DNA of 64,000 nucleotides. It comes from Streptomyces sp. NL15-2K (GTDB lineage: Bacteria; Actinomycetota; Actinomycetes; Streptomycetales; Streptomycetaceae). Positions within the stretch are counted from its first letter, which is position 1; every line of letters begins with the position of its first letter. Positions 7,566 to 16,167 of this stretch are shown here, piece after piece. The stretch spans positions 4,569,501 to 4,633,500 of the forward strand of contig NZ_CP130630.1 of NCBI RefSeq assembly GCF_030551255.1, in the 5' to 3' direction. Below the pieces are notes generated by a model. It was not told the origin of the DNA. It saw only the letters and a program-made list of their open reading frames with translations, and did no database searches. The translations under genes were made by a program, and so were the position numbers.

Positions 7566-8723
7566 TTACGGCAGGTTGCGGGCCATGACTATCCGCTGGA
7601 TCTGGTTCGTCCCCTCATACACCTGCGTAATCTTCGCATCCCGCATCATCCGCTCCACCGGATAATCCCGCGTATACCCGTATCCACCCAGCAACTGCAC
7701 CGCGTCCACCGTCACCTCCATCGCCACATCCGACGCGAAACACTTCGCCGCCGCGCCCTGGAAGGTGAGGTCGGAATCACCTCGCTGGGACTTCGCCGCC
7801 GCCGCGTACGTCAGCTGGCGGGCCGCCTCGATCTTCATGGCCATGTCGGCGAGCATGAACTGGACGCCCTGGAAGTCGGCGATCGGCTTGCCGAACTGCT
7901 TGCGTTCCTGGACGTAGCCCTTCGCGTAGTCCAGCGCGCCCTGCGCGATGCCCAGCGCCTGCGCGGCGATCGTGATGCGGGTGTGGTCCAGGGTCTTCAT
8001 CGCTGTGGCGAAGCCCGTGCCCTCCTCGCCGATCATGCGGTCGGCGGGGATGCGAACGTTGTCCAGGTAGACCTCGCGGGTCGGAGAGCCCTTGATGCCG
8101 AGCTTCTTCTCCGGGGCGCCGAAGGAGACACCCTCGTCCGACTTCTCGACCACGAACGCCGAGATGCCCTTCGAGCGCTTGGTGGGGTCGGTCACGGCCA
8201 TCACCGTGTAGTACTCCGACTCGCCCGCGTTGGTGATCCAGCGCTTCACGCCGTTGAGGACGTAGTGGTCGCCGTCGCGGACCGCCTTCGTCTTCATGCC
8301 GGCCGCGTCCGAGCCCGCGTCGGGCTCGGACAGGCAGTACGAGAACATCGCGTCGCCCTTGGCGAGCGGGGTCATGTACTTCTTCTTCAGGTCCTGCGAG
8401 CCGGAGAGGATCACGGGCAGCGAACCCAGTTTGTTCACCGCCGGGATCAGGGAGGAGGAGGCACACACCCGCGCCACCTCCTCGATCACTATCACCGTGG
8501 CCAGCGCGTCCGCGCCCGCGCCGCCGTACTCCTCGGGGACGTGGACGGCGTGCAGGTCGTTGGCCACGAGGGCGTTCAGCGCCTCCTGGGGGAAGCGCGC
8601 CTCCTCGTCCACCACGGCGGCGTACGGCGCGATCTTCGCCTCGGCCAGCGAGCGGATGGCGTCACGGAGCATGTCGTGCTCCTCGGACGGGCGGTACAGG
8701 TCGAAGTCAGCCGATCCGGCCAA
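7566..8723 (-). CDS. Acyl-CoA dehydrogenase
   Basis: Full-length 385-aa flavoenzyme. Motifs in order: FSYCLSEPDAGSDAAGMKT (acyl-CoA/FAD contacts), RWITNAG, the helix RKQFGKPIADFQGVQFMLADM, and YEGTNQIQRIVMARNL with the catalytic Glu near residue 370. It oxidises acyl-CoA to trans-2-enoyl-CoA with electron transfer to ETF, in fatty-acid or branched-chain amino-acid catabolism; chain length cannot be read from sequence. The TTG start gives MAGSADFDLYRPSEEHD, matching the family's usual N-terminus. An AT-rich stretch upstream (8739-8800) separates it from the divergent UDP-glucose dehydrogenase gene. Confidence 0.92.
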   Translation of the reverse strand: MAGSADFDLYRPSEEHDMLRDAIRSLAEAKIAPYAAVVDEEARFPQEALNALVANDLHAVHVPEEYGGAGADALATVIVIEEVARVCASSSLIPAVNKLGSLPVILSGSQDLKKKYMTPLAKGDAMFSYCLSEPDAGSDAAGMKTKAVRDGDHYVLNGVKRWITNAGESEYYTVMAVTDPTKRSKGISAFVVEKSDEGVSFGAPEKKLGIKGSPTREVYLDNVRIPADRMIGEEGTGFATAMKTLDHTRITIAAQALGIAQGALDYAKGYVQERKQFGKPIADFQGVQFMLADMAMKIEAARQLTYAAAAKSQRGDSDLTFQGAAAKCFASDVAMEVTVDAVQLLGGYGYTRDYPVERMMRDAKITQVYEGTNQIQRIVMARNLP

Positions 8724-8934
8724 GGTCTCTCACGCTCCAAAGAGGCTGCGGGGTGCGGACGCTAATTACCGTTAAGTAACTCAAATTTTAGAGGCCCTCC
8801 CACGGGAGTGATACGTGAGCTTGGCGACAGCGGGAAAGTTGCCCGCCAAGGGGCTTTCCCATGCCCCGACTATGCTCTTGCCGCGCGCCCCCACGCGTAC
8901 TACCCCGCACTACGCCGTCCCCCTGGAGCACCCC

Positions 8935-10278
8935 ATGAGCCTCAAGATCACCGTGATCGGCACCGGCTACCTCGGCGCCACGCACGCCGCGGCCATGGCC
9001 GAGCTCGGGTTCGAGGTGCTGGGACTCGACGTCGTGCCCGAGAAGATCGCGAAGCTGGAGCGCGGCGAGGCTCCCATGTACGAGCCCGGCCTCGACGATC
9101 TGCTGCGCAAGCACGTCGCCGGCATCGAAGGGTCCAGCGGGCGTCTGAGGTTCACCATGGACTGGGCCGAGGTCGCCGCGTTCGGTGACGTCCACTTCGT
9201 GTGCGTGACCACCCCGCAACGTCACGGCGAGTACGCCTGCGACATGTCGTACGTCGACTCCGCGCTCGCCTCCCTCGCCCCGCACCTGACCGGTCCCGCC
9301 CTCGTCGTCGGCAAGTCGACCGTCCCGGTGGGGTCCGCCGACCGGCTGGCCCGCTACCTCGCCGACCACGCCCCCGCCGGTACGGACGCCGAACTGGCCT
9401 GGAATCCGGAGTTCCTGCGCGAGGGCTTCGCCGTGCAGGACACGCTGCATCCGGACCGGATCGTGGTGGGGGTGCGGAGCGAGCGGGCGGAGCAGCTGCT
9501 GCGGGAGGTGTATGCCACGCCGATCGCGGAGGGGTCTCCCTTCGTCGTCACCGACTTCCCGACCGCCGAGTTGGTGAAGACCTCGGCGAACTCCTTCCTC
9601 GCCACCAAGATCTCCTTCATCAACGCCATGGCGGAGATGTGCGAGGCCTCCGGTGGCGATGTCGCCAAACTGGCCGAGGCCATCGGGTACGACGACCGGA
9701 TCGGGAAGAAGTTCCTGCGGGCCGGGATCGGGTTCGGGGGCGGCTGTCTGCCCAAGGACATCCGTGCCTTCATGGCGCGCGCCGGTGAGCTGGGCGCCGA
9801 CCAGGCGCTGACCTTCCTGCGCGAGATCGACTCGATCAACATGCGCCAGCGCGGGCAGATGGTGGAGCTGGCGCGGCAGGCGCTGGGCGGCGGGCCCTTC
9901 CTGGGCAAGCGGGTCGCCGTACTCGGTGCGACCTTCAAGCCGGACTCGGACGACGTCCGGGACTCGCCTGCGCTGAATGTGGCCGGGCAGATCCACCTCC
10001 AGGGCGGCCAGGTGACGGTGTATGACCCGAAGGGCATGGACAACGCCCGCCGTATCTTCCCGACGCTCGGGTACGCCGACACCGCCGTCGAGGCCGTGCG
10101 GGGCGCGGACGCCGTACTGCATCTGACGGAGTGGCGGGAGTTCCGGGAGCTGGACCCGGCGGCGCTCGGCGAGGTGGCGGCGAGCCGGTTGATCCTCGAC
10201 GGGCGCAACGCCCTCGACCCCGCGTTGTGGCGGAAGGCCGGATGGACGTACCGGGCGATGGGGCGGCCGACCGCCTGA
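8935..10278 (+). CDS. UDP-glucose 6-dehydrogenase
   Basis: Protein of 447 aa. The N-terminal NAD-binding motif GTGYLGATHAA is at residue 8, the substrate-binding block ELVKTSANSFLATKISFINA lies mid-protein, and the nucleophile is in GIGFGGGCLPKDI. C-terminal GATFKPDSDDVRDSPAL completes the family pattern. It oxidises UDP-glucose to UDP-glucuronate for cell-wall or exopolysaccharide synthesis. ATG 8935 was chosen because the Rossmann strand begins at once; the frame extends to 8815 without similarity. It appears monocistronic and divergent from the acyl-CoA dehydrogenase. Confidence 0.93.
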   Translation: MSLKITVIGTGYLGATHAAAMAELGFEVLGLDVVPEKIAKLERGEAPMYEPGLDDLLRKHVAGIEGSSGRLRFTMDWAEVAAFGDVHFVCVTTPQRHGEYACDMSYVDSALASLAPHLTGPALVVGKSTVPVGSADRLARYLADHAPAGTDAELAWNPEFLREGFAVQDTLHPDRIVVGVRSERAEQLLREVYATPIAEGSPFVVTDFPTAELVKTSANSFLATKISFINAMAEMCEASGGDVAKLAEAIGYDDRIGKKFLRAGIGFGGGCLPKDIRAFMARAGELGADQALTFLREIDSINMRQRGQMVELARQALGGGPFLGKRVAVLGATFKPDSDDVRDSPALNVAGQIHLQGGQVTVYDPKGMDNARRIFPTLGYADTAVEAVRGADAVLHLTEWREFRELDPAALGEVAASRLILDGRNALDPALWRKAGWTYRAMGRPTA

Positions 10279-10682
10279 GAGCCGGCCAGTTCCGGGAATT
10301 CGGTCGAGTTTCCTTGAATTAACGACAGGTTCGACATAACTCCAGGAATTCTCGCGTGGCTCGGTGAAGAAATGGGCGAGAATACGGAGATTTCCTGTAC
10401 GACTTCACGGCGACGGCCGGTCTCACCGGCTGCGCACAGGCGTGCAGGACCAGGTCGAGCACGCCTACATATGCCTACCCTCCCTGAAATCATCAACACG
10501 CGTTCGAATTCCATTCGAGCAATATGAGGAATTGACCGTTCTCACAGTCCACCCCCCTGCGAAAGAGAGGTAGGCAACGGACGGTTAACCGACGCGTAGC
10601 CATGCGGAATCCGCCCTCCATTCCACTGGTCGTCATTCGCCACACCTTCCATTTGGTTGACCTGACCATGCCAGGAGTGATC
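10279..10682. other. Intergenic region, relatively AT-rich, promoter-bearing
   Basis: These 404 bases hold no convincing gene. An 8-bp inverted pair TGCCTACC (10472-10479) / GGTAGGCA (10569-10576) is separated by 89 nt. The segment is lower in GC than its flanks and should contain the promoter of the copper cluster. Confidence 0.4.
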
Positions 10683-11321
10683 ATGCCCTTGTTCCGTAGG
10701 GCGGAGTGGCCAACGGACCACCGCGACGAAGTGGTGGCGGGCGCGCTCGTCGGCGCCGTGGTGATCGTGCTGGGATACGCCTCGGGCATCGGCGCCCCCG
10801 CCCGCACCACCGAGGCCGCCGTTCCCCCGACGTCACCGCCCGCGGCCACGGCACCGACGAGCCCGGCCGCCCCGGGAGACGCCGGTGCGCAGGATCCGGG
10901 AGCGGGGACGGGGCAATTCCCGGTGACCGGCGGGGGGTTGCCGCCGTACGGCGGTATCGGCGGGGACACCGGGTACGGCACCGGCGGCCAGGGCGGCCAC
11001 ACGGGCCACGGCGGCGACACCGGCCCCGGCGGCCACTCCGGCCACGAGACCCCGCCCCCCGGCGGGACCGCGTCCCCGACGCCCACTCCCACCCCTTCGC
11101 CGACCGACCCCGACACCTGCGAGGACGGCGAGGTCACCCTCGTACGGCCGCTGCTCACCGGACTCGCCCAGCCCGTGTTCGGCCTCCTCGACCCGACGGG
11201 GACCGACGGCACGGACGCGACCCCGGAGCCCGAACCGCAGCCCTCCCCCTGCGTGGGCCTCGCCCCCGTGACCAGTCTCCTCGGCGGCACCGCCTCCCCG
11301 CAGCCGGAGGCGACCCCGTGA
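10683..11321 (+). CDS. Pro/Gly-rich membrane-anchored protein of copper cluster
   Basis: Protein of 212 aa. One transmembrane helix (VVAGALVGAVVIVLGYASGI, residues about 16-36) is followed by a low-complexity extracytoplasmic region rich in Pro, Thr and Gly with several His (GGHTGHGGDTGPGGHSGHETPP) that could bind copper. A C-terminal part holds two cysteines, PDTCEDG and PSPCVGL. GGAG precedes the ATG at 10683. Its stop overlaps the GTG start of the CopC-CopD gene (GTGA), so it is the first gene of that operon. No family was recognised; a metal-binding role is inferred from the His-rich stretch and context. Confidence 0.7.
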   Translation: MPLFRRAEWPTDHRDEVVAGALVGAVVIVLGYASGIGAPARTTEAAVPPTSPPAATAPTSPAAPGDAGAQDPGAGTGQFPVTGGGLPPYGGIGGDTGYGTGGQGGHTGHGGDTGPGGHSGHETPPPGGTASPTPTPTPSPTDPDTCEDGEVTLVRPLLTGLAQPVFGLLDPTGTDGTDATPEPEPQPSPCVGLAPVTSLLGGTASPQPEATP

Positions 11322-12661
11322 CACAGACCGTCCGCCGCACCCTGCTCCTGCTCGTCCTCACCCCGGTCCTCTACGGCCTGATCGGCGCACCCCAGGCCGC
11401 CTCCGCCCACACCGAACTGGTCGCCGCCTCCCCCAAGGACGGCACGGACCTGAAGCGGGCCCCCGACCACCTCACCCTCACCTTCGACGAACCCGTCGAC
11501 CTCGCCGACGTCCGCGTGCTGACGGTGGCCGGCGACCGGCTCCCGGTGTCCCGCGCGCCGGGCGGCGGCGCCGACGCCGTGCGCGTCGCCCTCACCGCCC
11601 CGGCGCACGGCGATCTGGCCGTCGTCTGGTCGGTCGTCGACGCGGAGGACGGGCACGCCTCCTCCGGCCGGATCGCCTACACCATCGGTGCCGCACCGGC
11701 CGCTGTCGCCAAGGACGGCGGCGGCGAAGCCGCGGCCCCCGCTCCCGCACCCTCCCCCTCGGTGCGCAAGGGTCTCGTCGCCGCCCGCTGGGCCGGCTAC
11801 CTGGCGCTGGCCCTGTTCGTCGGCGGGCTCGCCTTCGTCGCAATGCTGTGGCCGCGCGGCGCGCACGAGCCGCGGGCCCGGGCGCTGCTCACGCTCGCCT
11901 GGACGGTCGGACTGCTGGCCACGGTCGCGAGCCTCGGCCTCCAGGGCGCGTACACCGCCCTCGGCGGCCTGCGGGACGCGCTGCGCCCGGCGACGTACGC
12001 CGATGTACTGGCCACCGAACCCGGCGTGGTGATCGCCTCGCGCGGTCTGCTGTGGGTGCTGGCGGCCGTGGTGCTGGGCGCGCTGCTGCAGGGCGGGGAG
12101 GGCACCTCCCGCTCCCCCGGCTGGCGGGTGGGCGCGCTCGCGGTGACGTTCGGGCTGCTGCGTACGACCGGCATGGCGGGCCACAACTCCGAGGGCAGCG
12201 AACCGACTTGGGGTGCCGTCGCCGACTTCGTGCATCTGCTGGGCGCCTCGCTGTGGATCGGCGGGCTGGCGGTGCTCACGATGGCCGTGCTGCCGCGCCG
12301 CCGGGCCGGGGAGCTGGCCGCGGTGGTGCCGGGCTACTCGCGGCTCGCGACGGTGAGCGTCACCGGCATCGTCGGCGCCGGGCTGGTGCTCGCCTGGCAG
12401 GTGGTGGGGTCGTACGACGCCCTGCTGCACACCTCGTACGGACAGCTGCTGCTGATCAAGACGGCCGTCCTCGGGGGCGTCCTGCTGGCCGCGTACGCGA
12501 GCCGCCAGTGGGTGCGCACCCGCCTCGATCTCGCCGTGCTGCTGCGCGGCGACGCCGCCACCGTGCGGCCCTTCGGTTACTCGGTCGCGGTGGAGACGGG
12601 GCTCGTCCTCGTCGTGCTCGCCGTGACGAGTCTGCTGGTGACGGCCGATCCCGGCCGTTGA
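11318..12661 (+). CDS. CopC-CopD fusion copper resistance/uptake protein
   Basis: Protein of 447 aa. A signal peptide ending QAASA is followed by a CopC domain whose mature N-terminus is His31 (HTELVAASP), the usual Cu(II) ligand, with the D-x-H ligands at Asp111 and His113 (DAEDGHASSG). A CopD domain with about eight transmembrane helices follows (residues about 145-445), including GHNSEGSEPTWGAVADFVHLLGASLWIGGL. CopC binds periplasmic-side copper and CopD is the membrane copper transporter. GTGA overlap couples it to the preceding gene. It lies directly upstream of a cupredoxin gene, which supports a copper function. Confidence 0.92.
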   Translation: MTQTVRRTLLLLVLTPVLYGLIGAPQAASAHTELVAASPKDGTDLKRAPDHLTLTFDEPVDLADVRVLTVAGDRLPVSRAPGGGADAVRVALTAPAHGDLAVVWSVVDAEDGHASSGRIAYTIGAAPAAVAKDGGGEAAAPAPAPSPSVRKGLVAARWAGYLALALFVGGLAFVAMLWPRGAHEPRARALLTLAWTVGLLATVASLGLQGAYTALGGLRDALRPATYADVLATEPGVVIASRGLLWVLAAVVLGALLQGGEGTSRSPGWRVGALAVTFGLLRTTGMAGHNSEGSEPTWGAVADFVHLLGASLWIGGLAVLTMAVLPRRRAGELAAVVPGYSRLATVSVTGIVGAGLVLAWQVVGSYDALLHTSYGQLLLIKTAVLGGVLLAAYASRQWVRTRLDLAVLLRGDAATVRPFGYSVAVETGLVLVVLAVTSLLVTADPGR

Positions 12662-12743
12662 ACCACCCAACGCACACCCTCAACGCACAAACCCGACCAA
12701 CGCACAAATCCCAAAGCACAACCCCATGCACAAAGGAGTCGAA

Positions 12744-13733
12744 GTGAAACCAAGCGATGAGACCGGTGCGACCGGGCAGCGGCGGCGCAGGCCGCCCGCC
12801 GGGAACCGGGGTCTGCTGGTCGCCGGGCTCGGTGCGGCCCTGGCCGCCGTATTCAGTCTCGGGCTGCTGAGCGCGGCCTCGGGCTCCAGCCAGGTCGGCT
12901 CCTCGGAGCAGGTAGCGGACGCGGCTCAGGCGCCCGCTGCCGCCGAGGCGCAGCCCGCGGCGGCCGCCGAGGCCGACTACCAGGTCGACATCATGGGCAA
13001 CAAGTTCGGCGACGGAAAGCAGTTCGTCGTCGAGGTCGGCCAGACGGTGCAGTGGACCAACCACGACAGCGTGCCGCACACGGTCACCACGACCAAGGCC
13101 CCGGTGAAATTCGACTCCGGGACGCTGAACCAGGGTGACTCGTGGTCGTACACCTTCACCAAGGCCGGGACGTACGAGTACTACTGCGCCGTGCACCCGG
13201 ACATGGTGTCGTCGGTGAAGGTCGTCGAGGGCTCCGGCGGTGGTGGCGGATCGACGCCCACACCCACGCCCACACCTACGGCCCCGCCCACGACCGGCCC
13301 GACTCCCGCTCCTCCCACGACGCCCGCCCCCACGCCGACTCCCACGGGCGGTTCCGGTGGCGGCTCCGGTGACGACGAGCAGTGCACCAGCGTCCAGAAC
13401 GTGCTGCTGCCGATCCTCCAGCACCTCTACGTGGCGCACCTGGAGCGGTCCCCGGGCGAGCAGGTGCAGGACGCGCTCGCGCTCGACTCGTACATCAAGA
13501 TGCACACGGTGTGGGTCGAGAGCATCCTCAAGCCCGCCGTCGAAGGCGGCGGCACGGTGCTCGACGACACCCTCAGCGTGCTGCTGAACCACGTCAACAA
13601 GGCACACCTGGAGGAATCGCTCGGACAGCAGGTCACCGACCTGCTCAACCCCGACAGCTACGTGAAGATGCACACCGTCTGGGCCGGGCAGATGCTCACG
13701 CCCACCACGGACTTCCTCACCGACAACTGCTGA
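12744..13733 (+). CDS. Exported cupredoxin with duplicated C-terminal module
   Basis: Protein of 329 aa. An N-terminal transmembrane/signal helix (GLLVAGLGAALAAVFSLGLL) is followed by a plastocyanin/amicyanin-like cupredoxin fold with all type-1 copper ligands visible: His in VPHTVTT, then Cys, His and Met in YYCAVHPDM. A Thr/Pro linker leads to two tandem copies of an about 45-aa module, each ending DSYxKMHTVW, which I do not recognise. GTG 12744 was chosen because AAAGGAG lies 5-8 nt ahead; ATG 12726 has no ribosome site. It probably carries electrons or copper at the cell surface. Confidence 0.85.
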   Translation: MKPSDETGATGQRRRRPPAGNRGLLVAGLGAALAAVFSLGLLSAASGSSQVGSSEQVADAAQAPAAAEAQPAAAAEADYQVDIMGNKFGDGKQFVVEVGQTVQWTNHDSVPHTVTTTKAPVKFDSGTLNQGDSWSYTFTKAGTYEYYCAVHPDMVSSVKVVEGSGGGGGSTPTPTPTPTAPPTTGPTPAPPTTPAPTPTPTGGSGGGSGDDEQCTSVQNVLLPILQHLYVAHLERSPGEQVQDALALDSYIKMHTVWVESILKPAVEGGGTVLDDTLSVLLNHVNKAHLEESLGQQVTDLLNPDSYVKMHTVWAGQMLTPTTDFLTDNC

Positions 13734-13743
13734 CGGGACAGAG

Positions 13744-13790
13744 GTGGGCGCCGCTCCGGCCGGGGCTCAGCCGGCCGGAGCGGCGCCCAC
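13744..13790 (+). terminator. Very strong hairpin terminator
   Basis: A perfect 20-bp stem (13744-13763 with 13771-13790) with a 7-nt loop begins 10 bases after the cupredoxin stop. It separates the first part of the copper cluster from the YceI-like/cupredoxin pair. Confidence 0.9.
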
Positions 13791-13844
13791 TCCATTCTCC
13801 ACACCATCGCCACGCTTCGGGAACCGCATTCCAAGGAGACCGGG

Positions 13845-14345
13845 ATGACGACCGTCACCCTGCCCACTGTTCCGCCCCCGCCCGAGTCCCAGGACTCCCT
13901 CGGTCAACTGCCCCTGTCCGGTCGGTACTCCGTGGCCCCCGGCCGCTCGCTCGTCGAACTCACCGCCTGGTACGGCCCGTTGCCGACCCTGCGCCGCCGG
14001 GTCCGCCTCGCCGGCGCCTCCCTCACGGTGTCCGACGACGGCGAAGAACCCCTCTTCCGTTACGAGTTCGACGGCAGCCCGCTCCATGCCGTGCTCAGCT
14101 CCGAGCGCGTCGACATCGACGGGACCGGCGACCGTCTCCGGCTCACCGCCGACCTCCACCTGAACGGCACCGCCTTCCCCGCCCTGCTCCACCTGCGCGT
14201 GGTCGACCGCGCCGACGACCGGCTGCTCGTCGTGGGCACCGCCCGGCTGCCGTACCGGCTGCTGCGCCGCGCCACCGGGTTCCGGCTGCCGTGGCGGCGT
14301 CCGGCCACCCGGCTGCGGCTGCTCGTCGCGGCGGAGTTCGCGTGA
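13845..14345 (+). CDS. YceI-like protein
   Basis: Protein of 166 aa without a signal peptide. The pattern LSGRYSVAPGRSLVELTAWYG...LTVSDDGEE...ALLHLRVVDRADDRLLVVGTARLPYR resembles the YceI lipocalin-like beta-barrel, a family that binds long hydrophobic ligands. AAGGAG precedes the ATG. Its stop overlaps the next gene's GTG by GTGA, so it is translated with a second cupredoxin. Family assignment is moderate because the C-terminus is shorter and more basic than usual. Confidence 0.65.
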   Translation: MTTVTLPTVPPPPESQDSLGQLPLSGRYSVAPGRSLVELTAWYGPLPTLRRRVRLAGASLTVSDDGEEPLFRYEFDGSPLHAVLSSERVDIDGTGDRLRLTADLHLNGTAFPALLHLRVVDRADDRLLVVGTARLPYRLLRRATGFRLPWRRPATRLRLLVAAEFA

Positions 14346-15106
14346 GGGCGCCACGGCGGGCGGCCCGGGGTGCCGTCACCTCCGCCGTCCTCGCGCTGCT
14401 CGCCCTGCCGCTGCTGCCGCCCGGGCAGGCGTCGGCGGCCACGTACCGGGTCGCGATGAAGGGGTACGCCTTCGCGCCCGCGTCCCTGACCGTCCCCGCC
14501 GGGTCCACGGTGACCTGGACCAACCAGGACACGGCACCGCACGACGTGAAGACCACCTCGGGCCCGGTCTCGATCCACTCCCCCATGCTCAGCAAGGGGC
14601 AGAGCTGGAGCTTCACGTTCACCGCGGCCGGGTCGTACGGCTACTACTGCACCGTCCACCCGGACATGACGGCCGGGATCACGGTCCGCGCGGCGGCACC
14701 GGAGACAACGCCGGCGGCGCCCCCGACCCACGAGCACGACTCCACGGGGGGACAAGCGGGCCACCACGCGACCGCGCCGAGCGCGAACCGCACCACGGCG
14801 AGCAGCAAGCGGCCGGCGACGCGGAAGCCGTCCTCGTCGCCGTCTCCGGCCGCCTCCGGGGCGGCCGTACCCCAGGCATCGCCGACGCCCCAGTCACCTC
14901 AGGGGTCACAGATGACTCAGACCCAGACCACCGCCTCGACGGTCCGCCCGCTCGATCCCCTGCTCGTGCTGGCGGGCATCGTGGCCGGTGTCGCGGTGCT
15001 GTGCCTGTTGCTGGTCGGTTCCCGGGCGGCGGCGCCGTACGGGAACGCGCCGGGGACCGCGCAGGGGAATGCGCAGGGGAATGCGCGCGGGAAGGAGGAG
15101 GCGTAG
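14342..15106 (+). CDS. Membrane-anchored cupredoxin
   Basis: Protein of 254 aa. A signal peptide (LLALPLLPPGQASA) precedes a cupredoxin domain (residues about 35-120) with ligand motifs APHDVKTT and YYCTVHPDM. A His/Thr/Ser/Pro-rich linker follows (THEHDSTGGQAGHHA), then a C-terminal transmembrane anchor PLLVLAGIVAGVAVLCLLLVGS. The C-terminus has a short Gly-Asn-Ala repeat. The domain is a close relative of the cupredoxin at 12744-13733. GTGA overlap with the YceI-like gene fixes the start. Confidence 0.85.
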   Translation: MRAPRRAARGAVTSAVLALLALPLLPPGQASAATYRVAMKGYAFAPASLTVPAGSTVTWTNQDTAPHDVKTTSGPVSIHSPMLSKGQSWSFTFTAAGSYGYYCTVHPDMTAGITVRAAAPETTPAAPPTHEHDSTGGQAGHHATAPSANRTTASSKRPATRKPSSSPSPAASGAAVPQASPTPQSPQGSQMTQTQTTASTVRPLDPLLVLAGIVAGVAVLCLLLVGSRAAAPYGNAPGTAQGNAQGNARGKEEA

Positions 15107-15107
15107 G

Positions 15108-15611
15108 TCAGTCCTTCGCCCGGTAGCGGCGCATCTTCGCGCGGGCCCCGCAGACCCGCATCGAGCACCAGCGGCCGCGGCCGGCCGGGCTGCGGTCGTA
15201 GTACGCCCAGTAGCAGTCGGCGGCCTCGCAGGCCTTCAGGCGTGACCAGGTGCCCGCGACCAGCGCCTCGGCGACGGCGGCGGCGACGCGGGAGAGCAGA
15301 GGACCCTCGTGGGCGGGGGCGAGGGCGGCCGAGCCGTCGCCCGCGTCGACCCTCACCAGCAGCGGAGCCGCCGCCAGCAGTTCCCCCAGCGGGGTCACCG
15401 CCCCGTGCGGCGGGTGGCCCGCGTGCGCGAGCAGGGTCGCGCGCAGCGACTCGCGCAGCGCCCGGGCGTCCGGGATCTCGTCCTGAGTCAGCCCGAAAGG
15501 CGCCCGGCCGTCAGCCGTGTCGAGCGCGTCGGTGCCGGACTCGATGTCCAGGGTGTTCACCAGGGACTCGACCAGGGCGAGGCCTCCCGGGGCGGGCGAT
15601 CTCTCGCTCAT
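15108..15611 (-). CDS. CGNR zinc-finger transcriptional regulator
   Basis: Protein of 167 aa. An N-terminal ABATE-type stress-responsive domain (LALVESLVNTLDIESGTDAL) is followed by the CGNR zinc finger: C-x4-C (CEAADC), WAYYDRSPAGRGRWCSMRVCGARAKMRRYR. Such proteins are stress-linked DNA-binding regulators. ATG 15611 was preferred to an upstream GTG because the conserved domain follows closely. Five GGTAAC half-sites lie just upstream in the gap to the divergent VOC gene, which suggests autoregulation. Its 3' end abuts the convergent cupredoxin gene. Confidence 0.85.
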   Translation of the reverse strand: MSERSPAPGGLALVESLVNTLDIESGTDALDTADGRAPFGLTQDEIPDARALRESLRATLLAHAGHPPHGAVTPLGELLAAAPLLVRVDAGDGSAALAPAHEGPLLSRVAAAVAEALVAGTWSRLKACEAADCYWAYYDRSPAGRGRWCSMRVCGARAKMRRYRAKD

Positions 15612-15669
15612 GTCTGTGCGCCACCTCTCGAATTTCCCTTGCGACGTTACCTCCAATGCGGGAGCATGA

Positions 15670-15720
15670 GGTAACCGTTACCGGTTACCCGGCTTTATGG
15701 GTAACCCGAAGGCAGGTAAC
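15670..15720. promoter_or_regulatory. Cluster of GGTAAC half-sites, candidate operator
   Basis: Between the divergent CGNR and VOC genes, five copies of GGTAAC/GTTACC occur in 51 bases: 15670-15675, 15677-15682, 15684-15689, 15700-15705 and 15715-15720. Such clustering at a divergent promoter suggests a regulator binding array, most simply for the CGNR protein. Confidence 0.55.
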
Positions 15721-15741
15721 ACCGACTTCGAGGAGGAAGTC

Positions 15742-16101
15742 ATGGCTCTCGCCAAGCTGGGTTCCGTCGTCCTGGACTGTCCCGACCCGCGCGCCCTGGC
15801 CGGCTTCTATGCCGACGTGCTCGGCGGCACCGTCGTGGACGAGGGAGAGTGGGTGGACCTGAAGCTGCCCGACGGGCAGACGCTGGCTTTCCAGGCCGCC
15901 CCGGGCTTCGTACCGCCGAAGTGGCCCGAGCCCGACCGCTCGCAGCAGTTCCATCTGGATCTGGACGTGGAGGACCTGGACGCGGCCGAGAAGGAGGTGC
16001 TCGCGCTGGGCGCGAAGCCGCTGGACACGGAGGACCGCTCGCGGACCTTCCGGGTTTACGCGGACCCGGCGGGGCACCCGTTCTGTCTGTGCGCCGGCTG
16101 A
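15742..16101 (+). CDS. VOC (glyoxalase/bleomycin-resistance fold) protein
   Basis: Protein of 119 aa with the glyoxalase-like paired beta-alpha-beta-beta-beta fold: LGSVVLDCPDPRALAGFYADVLGG at the start and FRVYADPAGHPFCLC at the end. Many actinobacterial members have no known substrate. GAGGAGG lies just ahead of ATG 15742. It is followed 66 nt later by a close paralogue, pointing to tandem duplication. Confidence 0.85.
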   Translation: MALAKLGSVVLDCPDPRALAGFYADVLGGTVVDEGEWVDLKLPDGQTLAFQAAPGFVPPKWPEPDRSQQFHLDLDVEDLDAAEKEVLALGAKPLDTEDRSRTFRVYADPAGHPFCLCAG

Positions 16102-16167
16102 CGCCTGCCGATCGTCTCTCTGATCGCCTCTGACCGCCTCTGACCGTCTGTTGACCCGGGAGGATCC

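Noticed and set aside
5701..7566. tRNA-type attachment site for the integrase
   Set aside because: No tRNA cloverleaf or long direct repeat could be found on either side by eye.
13382..14341. Long open frame in front of the second cupredoxin
   Set aside because: Overlaps a clear cupredoxin gene, a 20-bp terminator and a YceI-like gene in another frame; a high-GC shadow.
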